Part shown: positions 9,063 to 18,777 of the stretch, one piece after another
Layout of the letters: each line of letters opens with the position of its first letter
Position numbering within the stretch: position 1 is the first letter of the stretch
Origin: Lactonifactor longoviformis DSM 17459
GTDB lineage: Bacteria; Bacillota; Clostridia; Lachnospirales; Lachnospiraceae
Direction: 5' to 3'
DNA length: 64,000 nt
NCBI RefSeq assembly: GCF_900129135.1
Contig: NZ_FQVI01000004.1
Coordinates: forward strand, 62,001 to 126,000
Notes under the pieces: generated by a model
Told to the model about the DNA's origin: nothing
Seen by the model: the letters and a program-made list of their open reading frames with translations, nothing else
Databases searched by the model: none
Position numbers and translations under genes: made by a program

Positions 9063-9262
9063 AACTTTTTCCTTTCCTTTTCTATTGTATATTATATACA
9101 AACACCATAAAGTCAAATTCATATTATATAGACAATTTTTCAGTCTACTTTTTGATGATATAATTATTGTAACACAAAGCAATGGATTTTAGGAGTATAA
9201 AAAATCAAAACAGCAGAGAGAACTTATGCAAAACCTACAATATAATATTAAGGAGGTATATC

Positions 9263-10498
9263 ATGAACAAAGATGAATTAAGGGCTGAAAGAGAAAAGAG
9301 AGTGGATACCGCGGTTGCACTTCAGGAGGGCGATCGGGTACCTTTTGTCCCAAAGATGAGCGGCTTTTATATGTATGGGTATGGCATTTCTTTTTATGAT
9401 GCTATGAAGGATGCACGCAACATGGAGCCTGGATTCCGGAATTTTATGCGTGAATATGAACCGGATGCCGTAAATATCGGCGGTATCTACTCCATGGATG
9501 CCCTGGAGGCCCTGGGAACTAATTATCTGCGATGGCCGGGTCCAACCCACGGTCTCTCACTGGATTCCTCCTTTCAGCACCTGGATGAAACTTATCTGCA
9601 GGATGAAGAATATGAGGAATTTATCCAGGATCCCACGCACACAACAATTACGAAACTTTTGCCCCGAAAGCACAAAAATCTGAAAGGACTTAGCCGTCTC
9701 TATTTGAGGGAAGTATACGATGCGGGATTTTTTGCCGATCTTAGTGTATTCTCAGATCCTGAAGTGCAGGATGCCCTGCAGGCTCTCATGGAGGCTGGAA
9801 AAGCATCTCGGGAGAGGGCAGCGCAGATGGAAAAAGTGAGAAGCTGGATTGGGGAGGAAGGATTCTCTACCTACTGTCAGGGTACGTTTTTTATTCCGTT
9901 TGATGCATTTGCAGACAGTATACGCGGGATTATCCGCACCACTATGGATATCATAGAATTTCCTGACGAATTAGAGCGTGCGGTCAATAAGATAACCGAG
10001 ATGAACGTGGAACGTCTGGTAAAAATCTACAAATCCAGAGGTGCCAAAAGAATCTTTATGCCGCTGCACTGCGGGGTAGATGAATTTATGAGTGTGGCAA
10101 ATTACGAAAAATATTATTGGCCCTGTTTGAGGAAGTGTATCATGACCGTAATCGAACATGGAATGACTCCTGTTTGCTTCTGTGAAGGGAATTACAATAC
10201 TCGTCTGGATACGCTGTGCGATGTGCCCAAGGGTAAAGTTGTCTACATGTTTGAGAAGGTTGATTTGAAGCGTGTAAAAGATACGGTTGGGAAGGTAGCA
10301 TGTATCTGCGGTACCCTTCCCAATGCTCTGCTGGCATTTGGAACCGCAGATCAGGTGATTGAAGAGACTAAAAGGCAGCTGGATATTCTGGCTCCCCAGG
10401 GGGGATTTATCATGGACTGCTCTTTGATGCTTGACAATGCAAAGCACGAAAATATGCATGCCTGGAAAGAGGCCACTTTAAAATACGGACAATACTAA
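9263..10498 (+). CDS. Uroporphyrinogen decarboxylase-fold protein, methyltransferase-like
   Basis: This 411-aa protein has the URO-D/MtaA-type TIM barrel. The C-terminal pattern GTADQVIEETKRQLDIL followed by a glycine-rich turn and the ENMHAW motif is typical. In anaerobes many such proteins are not heme enzymes but corrinoid-dependent methyltransferases acting on methanol, methylamines or methoxylated aromatics. No heme or corrinoid-protein gene is adjacent, so the substrate is not known. The ATG at 9263 follows AGGAGG; an open frame continues upstream to 9182 but lacks a ribosome site. It stands alone, divergent from a PucR-type regulator, and ends at a strong terminator. Confidence 0.8.
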   Translation: MNKDELRAEREKRVDTAVALQEGDRVPFVPKMSGFYMYGYGISFYDAMKDARNMEPGFRNFMREYEPDAVNIGGIYSMDALEALGTNYLRWPGPTHGLSLDSSFQHLDETYLQDEEYEEFIQDPTHTTITKLLPRKHKNLKGLSRLYLREVYDAGFFADLSVFSDPEVQDALQALMEAGKASRERAAQMEKVRSWIGEEGFSTYCQGTFFIPFDAFADSIRGIIRTTMDIIEFPDELERAVNKITEMNVERLVKIYKSRGAKRIFMPLHCGVDEFMSVANYEKYYWPCLRKCIMTVIEHGMTPVCFCEGNYNTRLDTLCDVPKGKVVYMFEKVDLKRVKDTVGKVACICGTLPNALLAFGTADQVIEETKRQLDILAPQGGFIMDCSLMLDNAKHENMHAWKEATLKYGQY

Positions 10499-10500
10499 AA

Positions 10501-10539
10501 CAGACAGATGCCCGGCTCACAAGGCCGGGCATCTGTCTG
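10501..10539. terminator. Bidirectional terminator between the URO-D-like gene and xerD
   Basis: Perfect 15-bp arms CAGACAGATGCCCGG and its complement (10501-10515, 10525-10539) flank a 9-nt loop, with A-run before and T-run after. It serves both convergent genes. Confidence 0.92.
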
Positions 10540-10541
10540 TT

Positions 10542-11432
10542 TTATTTTCTCGGATGCGCTTTGACATACACATCCCTCATCTTATTCATTCCCATATTCA
10601 AATATATCTGCGTTGTGGAAATATCTGCATGACCCATCATCTCCTGGACGCTCTTAATATCCGCCCCATTCTGCAGCAAATGGGCGGCAAAGGAATGGCG
10701 GAGCGTGTGAGGCGTAATATCCTGTTCAATCCCCGCTTTTACCGCATAGCTTTTCAGCACTTTCCAAAATCCCTGACGGCTCATGGGCTTTCCGGAACAA
10801 TTGCAGAATAAAATATCACTTTCATTCCCATCCAGCAAAATATCCCGGTACTTTCCCACATAAGATGTCAGTGCTTTCCTGGCCATGTTTCCAAAGGGGA
10901 TGATTCTTTCTTTCTCTCCCTCTCCGGAGTTACAGATAATGTATCCCAGATGCAGATTGACATCCTTTACTTCCAGGTGAATCAGCTCGCTGACACGGAT
11001 GCCTGTGGCGTAGAGCAATTCCAGCATCGCCCGATCACGGATCCCTTTGGGAGTCAACTTATCCGGCTGCTTCAAAAGCAAATCTACCTCTTCCACACTC
11101 AGAATCCCCGGTGTCTTCTTCTGAATCTTTGGGGCCTTCAGATGCTCTGCAGGATTCTCCGCCCTTATCCCCTCCAGATACAGATACTGAAAAAAGGCGC
11201 GTATAGATGCTACGCTCCTGGATATGGTAGAGGGGGCAAAATGTTCTTTTTCCAGATACATCATATAAGAATTCAGATTTGTTGAAGACACCATGCAGAT
11301 ATCATCTTCTCCCTGACATTCCAGATAATGCACCATCTTTTTTAAATCCCGCTCGTATGAAACCTCCGTATTCCTTGATATGTTTTTGGTATTATGTAAA
11401 TAAGCTAAAAAATTTTGAATTGCATCGTCCAT
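10542..11432 (-). CDS. xerD: Tyrosine recombinase XerD
   Basis: With XerC-type partners, XerD resolves chromosome dimers at dif. The 296-aa protein has the N-terminal SAM-like core-binding domain (about 1-95) and the catalytic domain with R146 (GIRVSEL), K174, H242 and R245 (HTLRHSF), H268 (MGHAD) and Y277 (TQIYLNM). An upstream GTG (11474) extends the frame but lacks a spaced ribosome site; the ATG at 11432 has AAGGA. The following upstream gene is spoIIM, the same neighbourhood seen in Firmicutes, which argues against a phage integrase. Confidence 0.9.
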   Translation of the reverse strand: MDDAIQNFLAYLHNTKNISRNTEVSYERDLKKMVHYLECQGEDDICMVSSTNLNSYMMYLEKEHFAPSTISRSVASIRAFFQYLYLEGIRAENPAEHLKAPKIQKKTPGILSVEEVDLLLKQPDKLTPKGIRDRAMLELLYATGIRVSELIHLEVKDVNLHLGYIICNSGEGEKERIIPFGNMARKALTSYVGKYRDILLDGNESDILFCNCSGKPMSRQGFWKVLKSYAVKAGIEQDITPHTLRHSFAAHLLQNGADIKSVQEMMGHADISTTQIYLNMGMNKMRDVYVKAHPRK

Positions 11433-11663
11433 ATGGCGTCTGTCCTTGTCTTGCGTATTATAAAAGCAATTCACCCTTCAATGAATCATAAGAGTATTAT
11501 AAGCAGAAATCCCAAGAAAATCAAACACAATTTTTACGGAAAAACCGCTTATTTTCAAGGTTTTTTACGTATCCACAACATATCGGATCTGTCTTGGAAG
11601 CTTTGCACCATATATAGTAAAATTCCTGCAAAGTCTTTTTTGGAAATATTTACCACATGCAGC

Positions 11664-12254
11664 CTAGAGCAGCGTTTTCACATATATCAGTACTTTATAA
11701 TTGACATAACTCTCCATAAAAATGCCGCATAAATAAACAATCCCTATGGCCATCAAAAAGAAAATATAGCTTTGGTAACGCTTTCTTCCGATGCTCTGCC
11801 TTTTCCAAAATTTCTGCGACATCTGATATACTATGAAAAAAAAGCTCAGCGTCGCAGGTATATAGAAGAAGCACTGGGGCACGAAACAGGCACTGCCCAG
11901 CAGCAATCCTCTGATTCCATATTCCATCAGAAACATGGTCAATAGGCTGCCAGCCAAAAAGCCCAGCCAGAGAAGCCCGCCCACTACCAGGGGCACCCCG
12001 AAAAAAGTAACCCCGCCCACTCCATAAAAAAGGAACCAGGCACCTCTGTTCTCCAGAAGTCTGCAAAAATACCTTCCCGCGGAATACTCCGGATCCGCCT
12101 GACTCATAAAATACATTCCCAGCAGATTGGAAGGATACTGAAACTCCTTATGCAAAAGATTTGTACCTATAATTCCCAGTATAAAGCCCACCATATATAC
12201 ACAGACAAACACCGTAAAATGCTTTTTGATATCCTGGCTTATCATTATATTCAT
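11664..12254 (-). CDS. spoIIM: Stage II sporulation protein M
   Basis: SpoIIM belongs to the DMP (SpoIIDMP) machine that drives septal peptidoglycan remodelling and engulfment of the forespore. The 196-aa protein is almost entirely hydrophobic, with about five membrane segments and the FLAGSLLTMFLMEYGIRGLL stretch typical of the family. The GTG at 12260 is possible, but the ATG at 12254 is better spaced from GAGGG. xerD follows after a 231-bp gap; spoIIM-xerD linkage is common in Firmicutes. Confidence 0.85.
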   Translation of the reverse strand: MNIMISQDIKKHFTVFVCVYMVGFILGIIGTNLLHKEFQYPSNLLGMYFMSQADPEYSAGRYFCRLLENRGAWFLFYGVGGVTFFGVPLVVGGLLWLGFLAGSLLTMFLMEYGIRGLLLGSACFVPQCFFYIPATLSFFFIVYQMSQKFWKRQSIGRKRYQSYIFFLMAIGIVYLCGIFMESYVNYKVLIYVKTLL

Positions 12255-12317
12255 CGTCACTCACCCTCTTATCAATGTATGTGACGATCACTCCCTTTTA
12301 TGTCTGGTATCCATGCA

Positions 12318-12545
12318 TTATTTTTTAAGAAGTTTTGAAAACTTGTTTCTGATTTCTTTTTTTCTCTCCTCTGTAGCGCTTTCGTCTCTGTACAGAACTC
12401 CTTCCTTCTCCCTGAGCACATCGCCCTCCTTCGGCCGAAAATCCAGAGTATCCAGAGGAATCTCCTCCATCTTTTTCTGTAAAGTTTCACATACTGCAAA
12501 AGCTCCTTCAATTCTGTCTACAATCCATTTTTTTTTATCTTCCAT
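12318..12545 (-). CDS. DUF3006-family small protein
   Basis: This 75-aa protein matches the DUF3006 pattern: an N-terminal basic segment (KKWIVDRIEGAFAVCE), a central loop with PLDTLDFRPKEGDVL, and a lysine/glutamate-rich tail. The family is repeatedly found beside secreted metallo-beta-lactamase-fold proteins, as here, where it follows after 17 bp. It probably forms a small beta-barrel; its function is not known. Start at ATG 12545 with AGGAAAAGAAGG. Confidence 0.75.
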   Translation of the reverse strand: MEDKKKWIVDRIEGAFAVCETLQKKMEEIPLDTLDFRPKEGDVLREKEGVLYRDESATEERKKEIRNKFSKLLKK

Positions 12546-12562
12546 CCTTCTTTTCCTCCCTG

Positions 12563-13738
12563 TTATGGATGACATTTGCCGCAGGGCGTCAGGCCTCTCG
12601 CCTCTGCCTCCTTACGCGCAATTTCCCGGGCACTGTTTTTCAGATATTGGCACCCTGTTCTATGGTATTTCTCTCCTGTCTCTGTTATATAGACTATCTC
12701 TTCCTCCTCCCCCTGTATTGTATCCGCCGCTTCCTCAGTATCCTTTTGGAGGTTATCCTGATTAACCGGCTCTGTATCCTCGCTGTCTGTTTCTGTCTGC
12801 TGAACACCCGCCTCCATGGACCGGGATGGCTCCAGATTCCAGGTAATGCTGCTTCCGTCACTGACTGCGGTAACTGTACCCTGCTCGTCTGTTCGGAACA
12901 CAGATATTCCTCTGTCGCGGAATGTCTCCAAAACAGACAGATCCGGATGTCCGTACTGATTATCTTGCCCACAGGAAATCACGGCGTATTGAGGCTGTAC
13001 AGCGTCCAGAAACCTGCTGCTGTTAGATGTATCACTTCCATGGTGCCCTGCCTTTAAAACGTCTGATTTGAGGGTCAGACCGGTACTTAATATATCCTCT
13101 TCCGCCTCCTGCTCCCCATCCCCTGTCATAAGGAAACTGTTGCTGCCATATACCAGCCGAATTCCAACCGACCAGTTATTCAGTGTATCTCCATAGTCCT
13201 TATTTGGAGACAGGATAGTAAAGCTTCCACCGCCCAGGGTATAGGTATCGCCCGGCCGGGCCAGTGTAATCTCCAATTCCTTCTCTTCAACTGCCTCCAA
13301 AACATCTTCAAAGGTCTGGGAAGTGTGTATTTTATCCGGAAGAATCACAGCACCGATAGGTAAAGCCCGGATCACTACATCCAATCCCCCGATATGATCC
13401 TCATGGGGGTGGGTCCCGATCACATAATCTAATCTGTCAACGCCCTTTTCTCTGAGAAAAGATACTATGGCATCTCCATCCTCATTTTTGCCGGCATCTA
13501 CCAGCATATAATGTCCCTCTGCCTGTATGAATATGCAGTCTGCCTGCCCCACATCCAAAAACGTCACCTCCATGGTTCTCTCTGCAGAGGATACTTCCCG
13601 TGCAGTATCTTCCCAAACGGCCTCCTCCCCGGAATGCGCACTCTCCTTCGCCTCATTCTGACACCCTGCCATCGTCAGTAGAATCCATAAGATGGCGGCC
13701 AGCCATAGGACGGTATATTTTTTCATTTTTCCTGTCAT
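12563..13738 (-). CDS. Lipoprotein with ComEC-like metallo-beta-lactamase domain
   Basis: This 391-aa protein has a lipoprotein signal with lipobox LTMAGC (C26). The catalytic domain (about 55-305) resembles the C-terminal nuclease domain of ComEC/Rec2: FLDVGQADCIF, metal motif H110-P-H112-x-D114-H115, and AGHHGS. A low-complexity acidic linker follows (about 310-350), then a C-terminal tail with YHRTGC and PCGKC, a small metal-binding motif common on clostridial secreted nucleases. It should act on nucleic acid or a phosphodiester outside the membrane. It is not a full ComEC because the membrane channel domain is absent. It is co-transcribed with the DUF3006 gene. Confidence 0.82.
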   Translation of the reverse strand: MTGKMKKYTVLWLAAILWILLTMAGCQNEAKESAHSGEEAVWEDTAREVSSAERTMEVTFLDVGQADCIFIQAEGHYMLVDAGKNEDGDAIVSFLREKGVDRLDYVIGTHPHEDHIGGLDVVIRALPIGAVILPDKIHTSQTFEDVLEAVEEKELEITLARPGDTYTLGGGSFTILSPNKDYGDTLNNWSVGIRLVYGSNSFLMTGDGEQEAEEDILSTGLTLKSDVLKAGHHGSDTSNSSRFLDAVQPQYAVISCGQDNQYGHPDLSVLETFRDRGISVFRTDEQGTVTAVSDGSSITWNLEPSRSMEAGVQQTETDSEDTEPVNQDNLQKDTEEAADTIQGEEEEIVYITETGEKYHRTGCQYLKNSAREIARKEAEARGLTPCGKCHP

Positions 13739-13769
13739 TTTGTGTCCTCTCCTCCTGCACTGTCTATAA

Positions 13770-13807
13770 AAGCCGGAAGCTGGTTTTCCTGTTCCAGCTT
13801 CCGGCTT
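13770..13807 (-). terminator. Intrinsic terminator after the 14.3-kb hypothetical gene
   Basis: Perfect 14-bp arms AAGCCGGAAGCTGG and complement (13770-13783, 13794-13807). On the minus strand the stem is followed by TTTTATAG. Confidence 0.85.
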
Positions 13808-13834
13808 CCTGGTTTTCCGGCATATACAGATGCC

Positions 13835-14332
13835 TCAGGCAATATATGCGTCTAAGGCATCTGCCACATACGCAGGCAAGTCTGTTTTTTCTATGTAATG
13901 GCATCTCACTGGCTCCCAGTCGAATTCCTTAAGCTCTAAAAGATCTTTTCCGTCCAGAACTGCAATAAAAATCGTCTGTGGCTCATCGCCGCCTCCGTTA
14001 TAGACAAAAATCTTTTTTGTCTGCCCGGACTTCTGGACTGCCAGCTCTGCGATTAACAGTCCGTTCCTGGTAATAATCTTTAGCCTATCTGCAGCCCCTT
14101 CCTGGGGATACATAATCTCTAATGCCCTCTCGTAGGCATGGGATACTTCTGTATCCACCGTGAAGTCATAGGAATGCTTCTTAAAGATCTGTTCTGCCAG
14201 CCGGACCCCTTTGGCAAGCATATTGCTGTCCAGTTCCAGCTGTGATTTCAGCTCCTCATTGCGTTCCGTCAGTATCTTCAGCAGCTGTCCGGCATCTATG
14301 AAGTCTCCTTCCGTGCCATAGATTGTATTCAT
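13835..14332 (-). CDS. Conserved hypothetical protein, 165 aa
   Basis: I do not recognise this protein. It is soluble, without signal peptide or membrane segment. It has an N-terminal helical part with coiled-coil character (residues 15-50) and a C-terminal alpha/beta part containing the short motif VYNGGGDEPQT. GGGAG lies 9 nt before the ATG. It is a single-gene transcript ending at the 13770-13807 terminator. Confidence 0.7.
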   Translation of the reverse strand: MNTIYGTEGDFIDAGQLLKILTERNEELKSQLELDSNMLAKGVRLAEQIFKKHSYDFTVDTEVSHAYERALEIMYPQEGAADRLKIITRNGLLIAELAVQKSGQTKKIFVYNGGGDEPQTIFIAVLDGKDLLELKEFDWEPVRCHYIEKTDLPAYVADALDAYIA

Positions 14333-14573
14333 TTCATAAATCTCCCTTCAATCGTATATGTGCTGTCACTATTATAGCACCATCAGGTTAGGAAAAAAAG
14401 ATGAAGATCCCTCCCCGAATGAATTAGATGCTGCATCTGGAAAAGTTCTGCCATTTGATGTATACTTTAATGTGCAGTAACTGTCATTTACCTGTCCAAA
14501 GGATGCATCAGCATATACCTTTGGAAGTTCTGCAGACAGCAGCTGCAATTTGATATAACACAAGGAGCCGATG

Positions 14574-14768
14574 ATGGAAGAACATGTACACGATAAGGAC
14601 AATGAATACACCCTGACATTTGACAGCAAATGTCCTGCAGACGCAAGTAAGGTACTACATACCGTAATCTACAAAAAGGCCACTTGTACCCGTGTGGACG
14701 ATATCATCCTTCACTTTCACTGCAGCCGGGATTCGAAATGTGTAAAATGCCAGCATAATTATCTGTAA
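14574..14768 (+). CDS. Small Cys/His-rich hypothetical protein
   Basis: This 64-aa reading frame carries four cysteines and several histidines, the last in HCSRDSKCVKCQH, which could bind zinc or another metal. AAGGAG is 6 nt before the second of two adjacent ATGs (14571 and 14574), favouring 14574. A perfect 15-bp terminator stem begins 12 nt after the stop codon, which supports a real transcript. No family is recognised. Another open frame overlaps it on the minus strand but has no ribosome site. Confidence 0.55.
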   Translation: MEEHVHDKDNEYTLTFDSKCPADASKVLHTVIYKKATCTRVDDIILHFHCSRDSKCVKCQHNYL

Positions 14769-14779
14769 ATCAAGGATTT

Positions 14780-14818
14780 CAAGAGAAAAGAGCCTGATCG
14801 ACGGGCTCTTTTCTCTTG
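14780..14818. terminator. Bidirectional terminator
   Basis: Perfect 15-bp arms (14780-14794, 14804-14818), CAAGAGAAAAGAGCC and complement, between two small convergent genes. Confidence 0.9.
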
Positions 14819-14821
14819 TGT

Positions 14822-15037
14822 TTATTCTGCTGCAATTTTATGTAAAGCATCCTCAATTGACAGTCCCTGCTTTTGGATTTCCAGGTACAGAGCAGCCATC
14901 TCCTCTTCTTCTTTCTTCTTCTTAAGGTCCTTTAATTCGGCTTTTAAATCTTTTAACTCAGCCTCCTTGTCCGCAATCTGCTGCTCTACAAACTCAATTC
15001 TCTGGAGAGTTGTCATGTTTTTTGGTCTTCTTCCCAT
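14822..15037 (-). CDS. Small basic coiled-coil protein
   Basis: This 71-aa protein starts with an AT-hook-like basic patch (MGRRPK) and continues as one long charged heptad-rich helix (about residues 10-50), followed by a short acidic tail. No enzymatic motif is present. Small proteins of this build are frequent in Lachnospiraceae; nucleic acid binding is a guess from the basic patch. GGAGGA is placed before the ATG. Confidence 0.65.
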   Translation of the reverse strand: MGRRPKNMTTLQRIEFVEQQIADKEAELKDLKAELKDLKKKKEEEEMAALYLEIQKQGLSIEDALHKIAAE

Positions 15038-15162
15038 TGTGGTGTCCTCCTGTAATTTTATATTTCTATCATATAACGTACATCTGCCTATAGCAAGTCA
15101 AACTTTTCCTCTTTATATGACAAAACTTCTCTTAAGGCAGACCACGAATAACGTACGCTAAA

Positions 15163-15212
15163 AAAGCCCTTAAACCGCTGCTTTTCTGCAATATCAACGG
15201 TTTAAGGGCTTT
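15163..15212 (-). terminator. Terminator of the rny gene
   Basis: 15-bp arms AAAGCCCTTAAACCG and complement (15163-15177, 15198-15212), followed on the minus strand by a T-run. Confidence 0.85.
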
Positions 15213-15232
15213 GCCACTACAAGTAAGTACCT

Positions 15233-16795
15233 TTATTTCGCGTAATCAATTACGCGGCTTTCACGAATTACATTTACTTTGATCTGTCCTGGGTATTCCA
15301 GTTCAGCCTCTATCTGCTTGGAGATATCTCTGGCAAGCAATACCATATCTGCGTCACTCACATGATCTGGCAATACCATCACTCGAATCTCTCTTCCTGC
15401 CTGAATAGCAAAAGATTTGTCCACTCCTTTGAAAGAGTTTGTAATGTCTTCTAATTGTTTCAATCTGTTTGTATATGTTTCTAAAGTCTCTCTTCTGGCT
15501 CCTGGTCTTGCAGCGGAAATTGTATCTGCTGCTTGTACAATACAGGCAATCAGGGATTCTGGTTCTTTGTCTCCATGATGGGATTCTACTGCATTGATAA
15601 CCGTGGGAGATTCTTTATACTTTCTACATAAGTCAGCACCGATCTGAATGTGGGATCCTTCCACTTCATGGTCGATGGATTTTCCAATGTCATGTAACAG
15701 GCCGGCACGTTTTGCCATACGGACATCTGTACCGATTTCTCCGGCTAACAGGCCGGATAGCTGAGCTACTTCAATGGAATGCTTTAATGCATTTTGTCCG
15801 TAGCTTGACCGGAATTTCATTCGTCCAAGTAAACGAACCAATTCGGGGTGTATACCGTGAACGCCAACTTCCAGTGTCGCTGCTTCTCCTTCTTCGCGCA
15901 TCATAGTTTCTACTTCCTTCTGCGCCTTTTCTACCATTTCCTCAATTCTAGCCGGATGAATACGTCCGTCTACAATTAATTTTTCCAATGCAATACGTGC
16001 TACTTCACGCCTGATCGGATCAAAACCAGATAATACTACTGCTTCCGGAGTATCATCAATAATCAAGTCGACGCCTGTCAGCGTTTCTAATGTACGGATG
16101 TTACGTCCCTCTCTACCAATGATTCTTCCCTTCATCTCATCGTTGGGAAGCTGTACTACTGAGATGGTAGATTCTGCTACGTGGTCTGCTGCACATTTTT
16201 GTATGGCAGTAACTACATAATCTTTCGCTTTCTTATCTGCTTCTTCTTTTGCCTTGCTTTCCAGTTCCTTATAAAGCTTAGCGGTGTCAATTTTTACTTC
16301 ATCTTCTACAGATTTCAACAAATATTCTTTTGCTTGTTCGGAGGTTAGGCCTGAGATTCTTTCCAGCTCCTGTACTCCTTGATCATGTAATTCGTCAACT
16401 CTCTTTTCTTTCTTCTTTACATCTGCTTCTTTTGTTGCAATTTCAGACTCACGTCTCTCTAACGCATCTGCTTTTTTGTCAATCGCTTCCTCTTTAGACA
16501 AAACGCGCTTTTCATACTTCTGTACCTCAGCACGTCTCTCCTTTGTCTCTTTTTCTGCCTCATTTTTCAGCTTCAAGGATTCTTCTTTTGCCTCTAAGAG
16601 AGCTTCTCGTTTCTTAGTTTCAGCCGTTTTCAATGCTTCATCTATTATGTTCCTTGCTTTGACCTCTGCTGTCCCAATGGTTTCTGCATCCTTTTCGATC
16701 TTTTTCTTAACCGCTACATTTGCAGTAACCGGAATAGCTATAAGCAGCGCGACTAACACAGCAACAATTGCAATGATTACACTTGCACCTGTCAC
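15233..16795 (-). CDS. rny: Ribonuclease Y
   Basis: RNase Y is the membrane-anchored endoribonuclease that starts turnover of many mRNAs in Firmicutes. The 520-aa protein shows the expected order: N-terminal membrane helix (3-27), long coiled coil (30-190), KH domain with [15 protein letters not shown] (about 225-240), and an HD domain with the [12 protein letters not shown] metal motif near residue 365. The start is GTG at 16795, 7 nt after AAGGAGG. It stands as a single gene downstream of recA-recX. Confidence 0.95.
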   Translation of the reverse strand: MTGASVIIAIVAVLVALLIAIPVTANVAVKKKIEKDAETIGTAEVKARNIIDEALKTAETKKREALLEAKEESLKLKNEAEKETKERRAEVQKYEKRVLSKEEAIDKKADALERRESEIATKEADVKKKEKRVDELHDQGVQELERISGLTSEQAKEYLLKSVEDEVKIDTAKLYKELESKAKEEADKKAKDYVVTAIQKCAADHVAESTISVVQLPNDEMKGRIIGREGRNIRTLETLTGVDLIIDDTPEAVVLSGFDPIRREVARIALEKLIVDGRIHPARIEEMVEKAQKEVETMMREEGEAATLEVGVHGIHPELVRLLGRMKFRSSYGQNALKHSIEVAQLSGLLAGEIGTDVRMAKRAGLLHDIGKSIDHEVEGSHIQIGADLCRKYKESPTVINAVESHHGDKEPESLIACIVQAADTISAARPGARRETLETYTNRLKQLEDITNSFKGVDKSFAIQAGREIRVMVLPDHVSDADMVLLARDISKQIEAELEYPGQIKVNVIRESRVIDYAK

Positions 16796-16910
16796 AGGAG
16801 CACCTCCTTATTAAGTTTTCATTGTACAAATACAACAGTTCAATTTTATACTGTTTTAACAATTATGTCAAGCTTTCATGCATACTTTTATACAATATAA
16901 CAATGCCTGC

Positions 16911-17513
16911 CTATTCCTGCTCTTCCGATAAGACATCCCAGATATCTGAGCTGGAGAATCCCCGTCTTGCAAGGAATCCGTAAAGCCTCAGCTTCTCCTT
17001 TTCACTGAGACGTTCCTCCTTTTTCTTCTTTCGAACCAACTCCCGAATCTGCTCTCTGGCTTCGGGCAGCGCCGCCTCCTCTGCCGCCTCAGCAATTAAC
17101 TCCCTGGCAATCCCTTTATGAGACAGTTCCATGGCAATTCTCCGAAACCCTTTTTTTTCTTTCTGAGATTCTATATACTTTCGGGCATACTGCCTGTCAT
17201 CGATATATCCATAAGATTTTACATATGCTACAGCTGCCTCTACCACGCATGCGGGATGACCGTCATTCTTTAGTTTTTCACACAATTCTTTTTCTGTCCG
17301 ATCCATCTTCGTGAGAAGATGCATAGCTCTTAGCTTTGCTCTTTTTTCCAGTACCTCACTGAGGATTTGTCGATACGTATCCTCTTCTATCTCTTCCTGT
17401 ATCCGGATATGATAATGGGACAGCTCGCCCTTATATAGCATAAAAGCAAGCTGTCCGTCAATCTCAACTTTATATTTCGTCTTGGTTACAGGTTCAATTC
17501 CTGTGACTATCAT
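16911..17513 (-). CDS. recX: RecA regulator RecX
   Basis: RecX limits RecA filament growth and activity. The 200-aa protein has the three-helix repeat pattern of the family, with typical motifs [20 protein letters not shown] and [10 protein letters not shown]. It overlaps the recA stop codon by four bases (ATGA), so the two are translationally coupled and share recA regulation. Confidence 0.9.
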   Translation of the reverse strand: MIVTGIEPVTKTKYKVEIDGQLAFMLYKGELSHYHIRIQEEIEEDTYRQILSEVLEKRAKLRAMHLLTKMDRTEKELCEKLKNDGHPACVVEAAVAYVKSYGYIDDRQYARKYIESQKEKKGFRRIAMELSHKGIARELIAEAAEEAALPEAREQIRELVRKKKKEERLSEKEKLRLYGFLARRGFSSSDIWDVLSEEQE

Positions 17514-18565
17514 ACATCCCTCCCTGTCTCTCCATCGCTGTCAGGTGCCTGTCCTTCCTGCGTCACTTTGGCGGTCAGGCCGTAATGCTCCCTCACCTTC
17601 TGTTCCACTTCCTCCATAATCTGAGGGTTCTCCCTCAGATACTGCTTAGCGTTTTCTCTTCCCTGTCCAATCTTGCCGTCACTGTAAGCATACCAGGCAC
17701 CACTCTTGTTAATAATTCCCACATTGGCTGCCAGATCCAATATATCTCCTTCTCTGGAAATACCCTGTCCGAACATAATATCAAACTCTGCTTCCTTAAA
17801 CGGAGGCGCAATCTTATTCTTAACCACTTTAATGCGGGTTCTGTTTCCCACAACCTCGCCCCCCTGCTTGAGGGCTTCAATTCTTCTCACATCCAATCGG
17901 ATAGAGGAGTAAAACTTCAATGCCCGGCCGCCCGTAGTCGTCTCAGGATTGCCGAACATAATCCCTACTTTTTCCCTCAGCTGATTGATAAAAATAACAA
18001 TACAGTTGGACTTGCTGATGACTCCTGTAAGCTTTCTCAGTGCCTGTGACATCAGCCTGGCCTGAAGTCCCACATGGCTGTCCCCCATATCGCCGTCAAT
18101 CTCGGCCTTAGGCACCAAAGCTGCCACAGAGTCCACAATTACAATATCCACTGCACCGGAACGCACCATGGTTTCTGTAATCTCCAGCGCCTGTTCTCCG
18201 TTATCCGGCTGAGATATGTATAAATTATCAATATCCACACCAATTCTCTTGGCGTAGGCAGGATCCAACGCATGCTCTGCATCAATAAATCCGGCGATTC
18301 CTCCTCTTTTCTGTACCTCTGCCACCATATGCAGGGCTACTGTGGTTTTACCGCTGGATTCCGGGCCGTATACCTCTACCACCCTTCCTCTGGGAACGCC
18401 GCCCAAACCCAGAGCAATGTCAAGGCTCAGAGAACCTGTGGGGATTGTCTCCACGTTCATATTCACCCCGGAGTCGCCCAGCTTCATAATAGAACCTTTT
18501 CCGTACTGCTTCTCTATCTGTCCTATAGCGGCATCCAATGCCTTTAATTTATCCTCTTTAATCAT
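17510..18565 (-). CDS. recA: Recombinase RecA
   Basis: RecA carries out homologous strand exchange and triggers LexA self-cleavage. The 351-aa protein has Walker [10 protein letters not shown] (67-75), Walker B near residue 140 ([14 protein letters not shown]), and the conserved loop [21 protein letters not shown] perfect LexA box precedes it, so SOS induction is expected. The operon is recA-recX. Confidence 0.98.
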   Translation of the reverse strand: MIKEDKLKALDAAIGQIEKQYGKGSIMKLGDSGVNMNVETIPTGSLSLDIALGLGGVPRGRVVEVYGPESSGKTTVALHMVAEVQKRGGIAGFIDAEHALDPAYAKRIGVDIDNLYISQPDNGEQALEITETMVRSGAVDIVIVDSVAALVPKAEIDGDMGDSHVGLQARLMSQALRKLTGVISKSNCIVIFINQLREKVGIMFGNPETTTGGRALKFYSSIRLDVRRIEALKQGGEVVGNRTRIKVVKNKIAPPFKEAEFDIMFGQGISREGDILDLAANVGIINKSGAWYAYSDGKIGQGRENAKQYLRENPQIMEEVEQKVREHYGLTAKVTQEGQAPDSDGETGRDV

Positions 18566-18586
18566 TGTCCGTCTCCTTTTTGCTAA

Positions 18587-18600
18587 CGAACTTATGTTCG
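18587..18600. promoter_or_regulatory. LexA (SOS) box upstream of recA
   Basis: CGAACTTATGTTCG is a perfect GAAC-N4-GTTC palindrome matching the Gram-positive LexA consensus, 22 bp before the recA start codon. Confidence 0.88.
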
Positions 18601-18612
18601 TTTTTCAATACT

Positions 18613-18644
18613 ATTATACTACACTTTTTTTTAATTCTTGTCAA
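18613..18644 (-). promoter_or_regulatory. Promoter of recA
   Basis: On the minus strand TTGACA (18639-18644) lies 18 bp from TAGTAT and 20 bp from the overlapping TATAAT (18613-18618). The LexA box is just downstream of the -10. Confidence 0.6.
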
Positions 18645-18777
18645 CCTGTTATTTTCTCAAATCCACTCTTATCAGGACATAGGCATCCCACCTTCTATCT
18701 GCTGTTATCCACTGGAATAGTTTGGCTGATTCGCCGGAAAATTTAGAAATGTACGGTATTAAAGTAACATGAAAAAA

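Noticed and set aside
10542-11432. Phage or integrative element integrase
   Set aside because: Sequence and neighbourhood (spoIIM) fit housekeeping XerD; no att repeats or phage genes are near.
14372-14629. Minus-strand 85-aa frame, and a 40-aa plus-strand frame at 14358-14480
   Set aside because: Neither has a ribosome site or terminator; they overlap each other, and the minus-strand frame also overlaps the better supported 14574-14768 gene. Possibly gene remnants.
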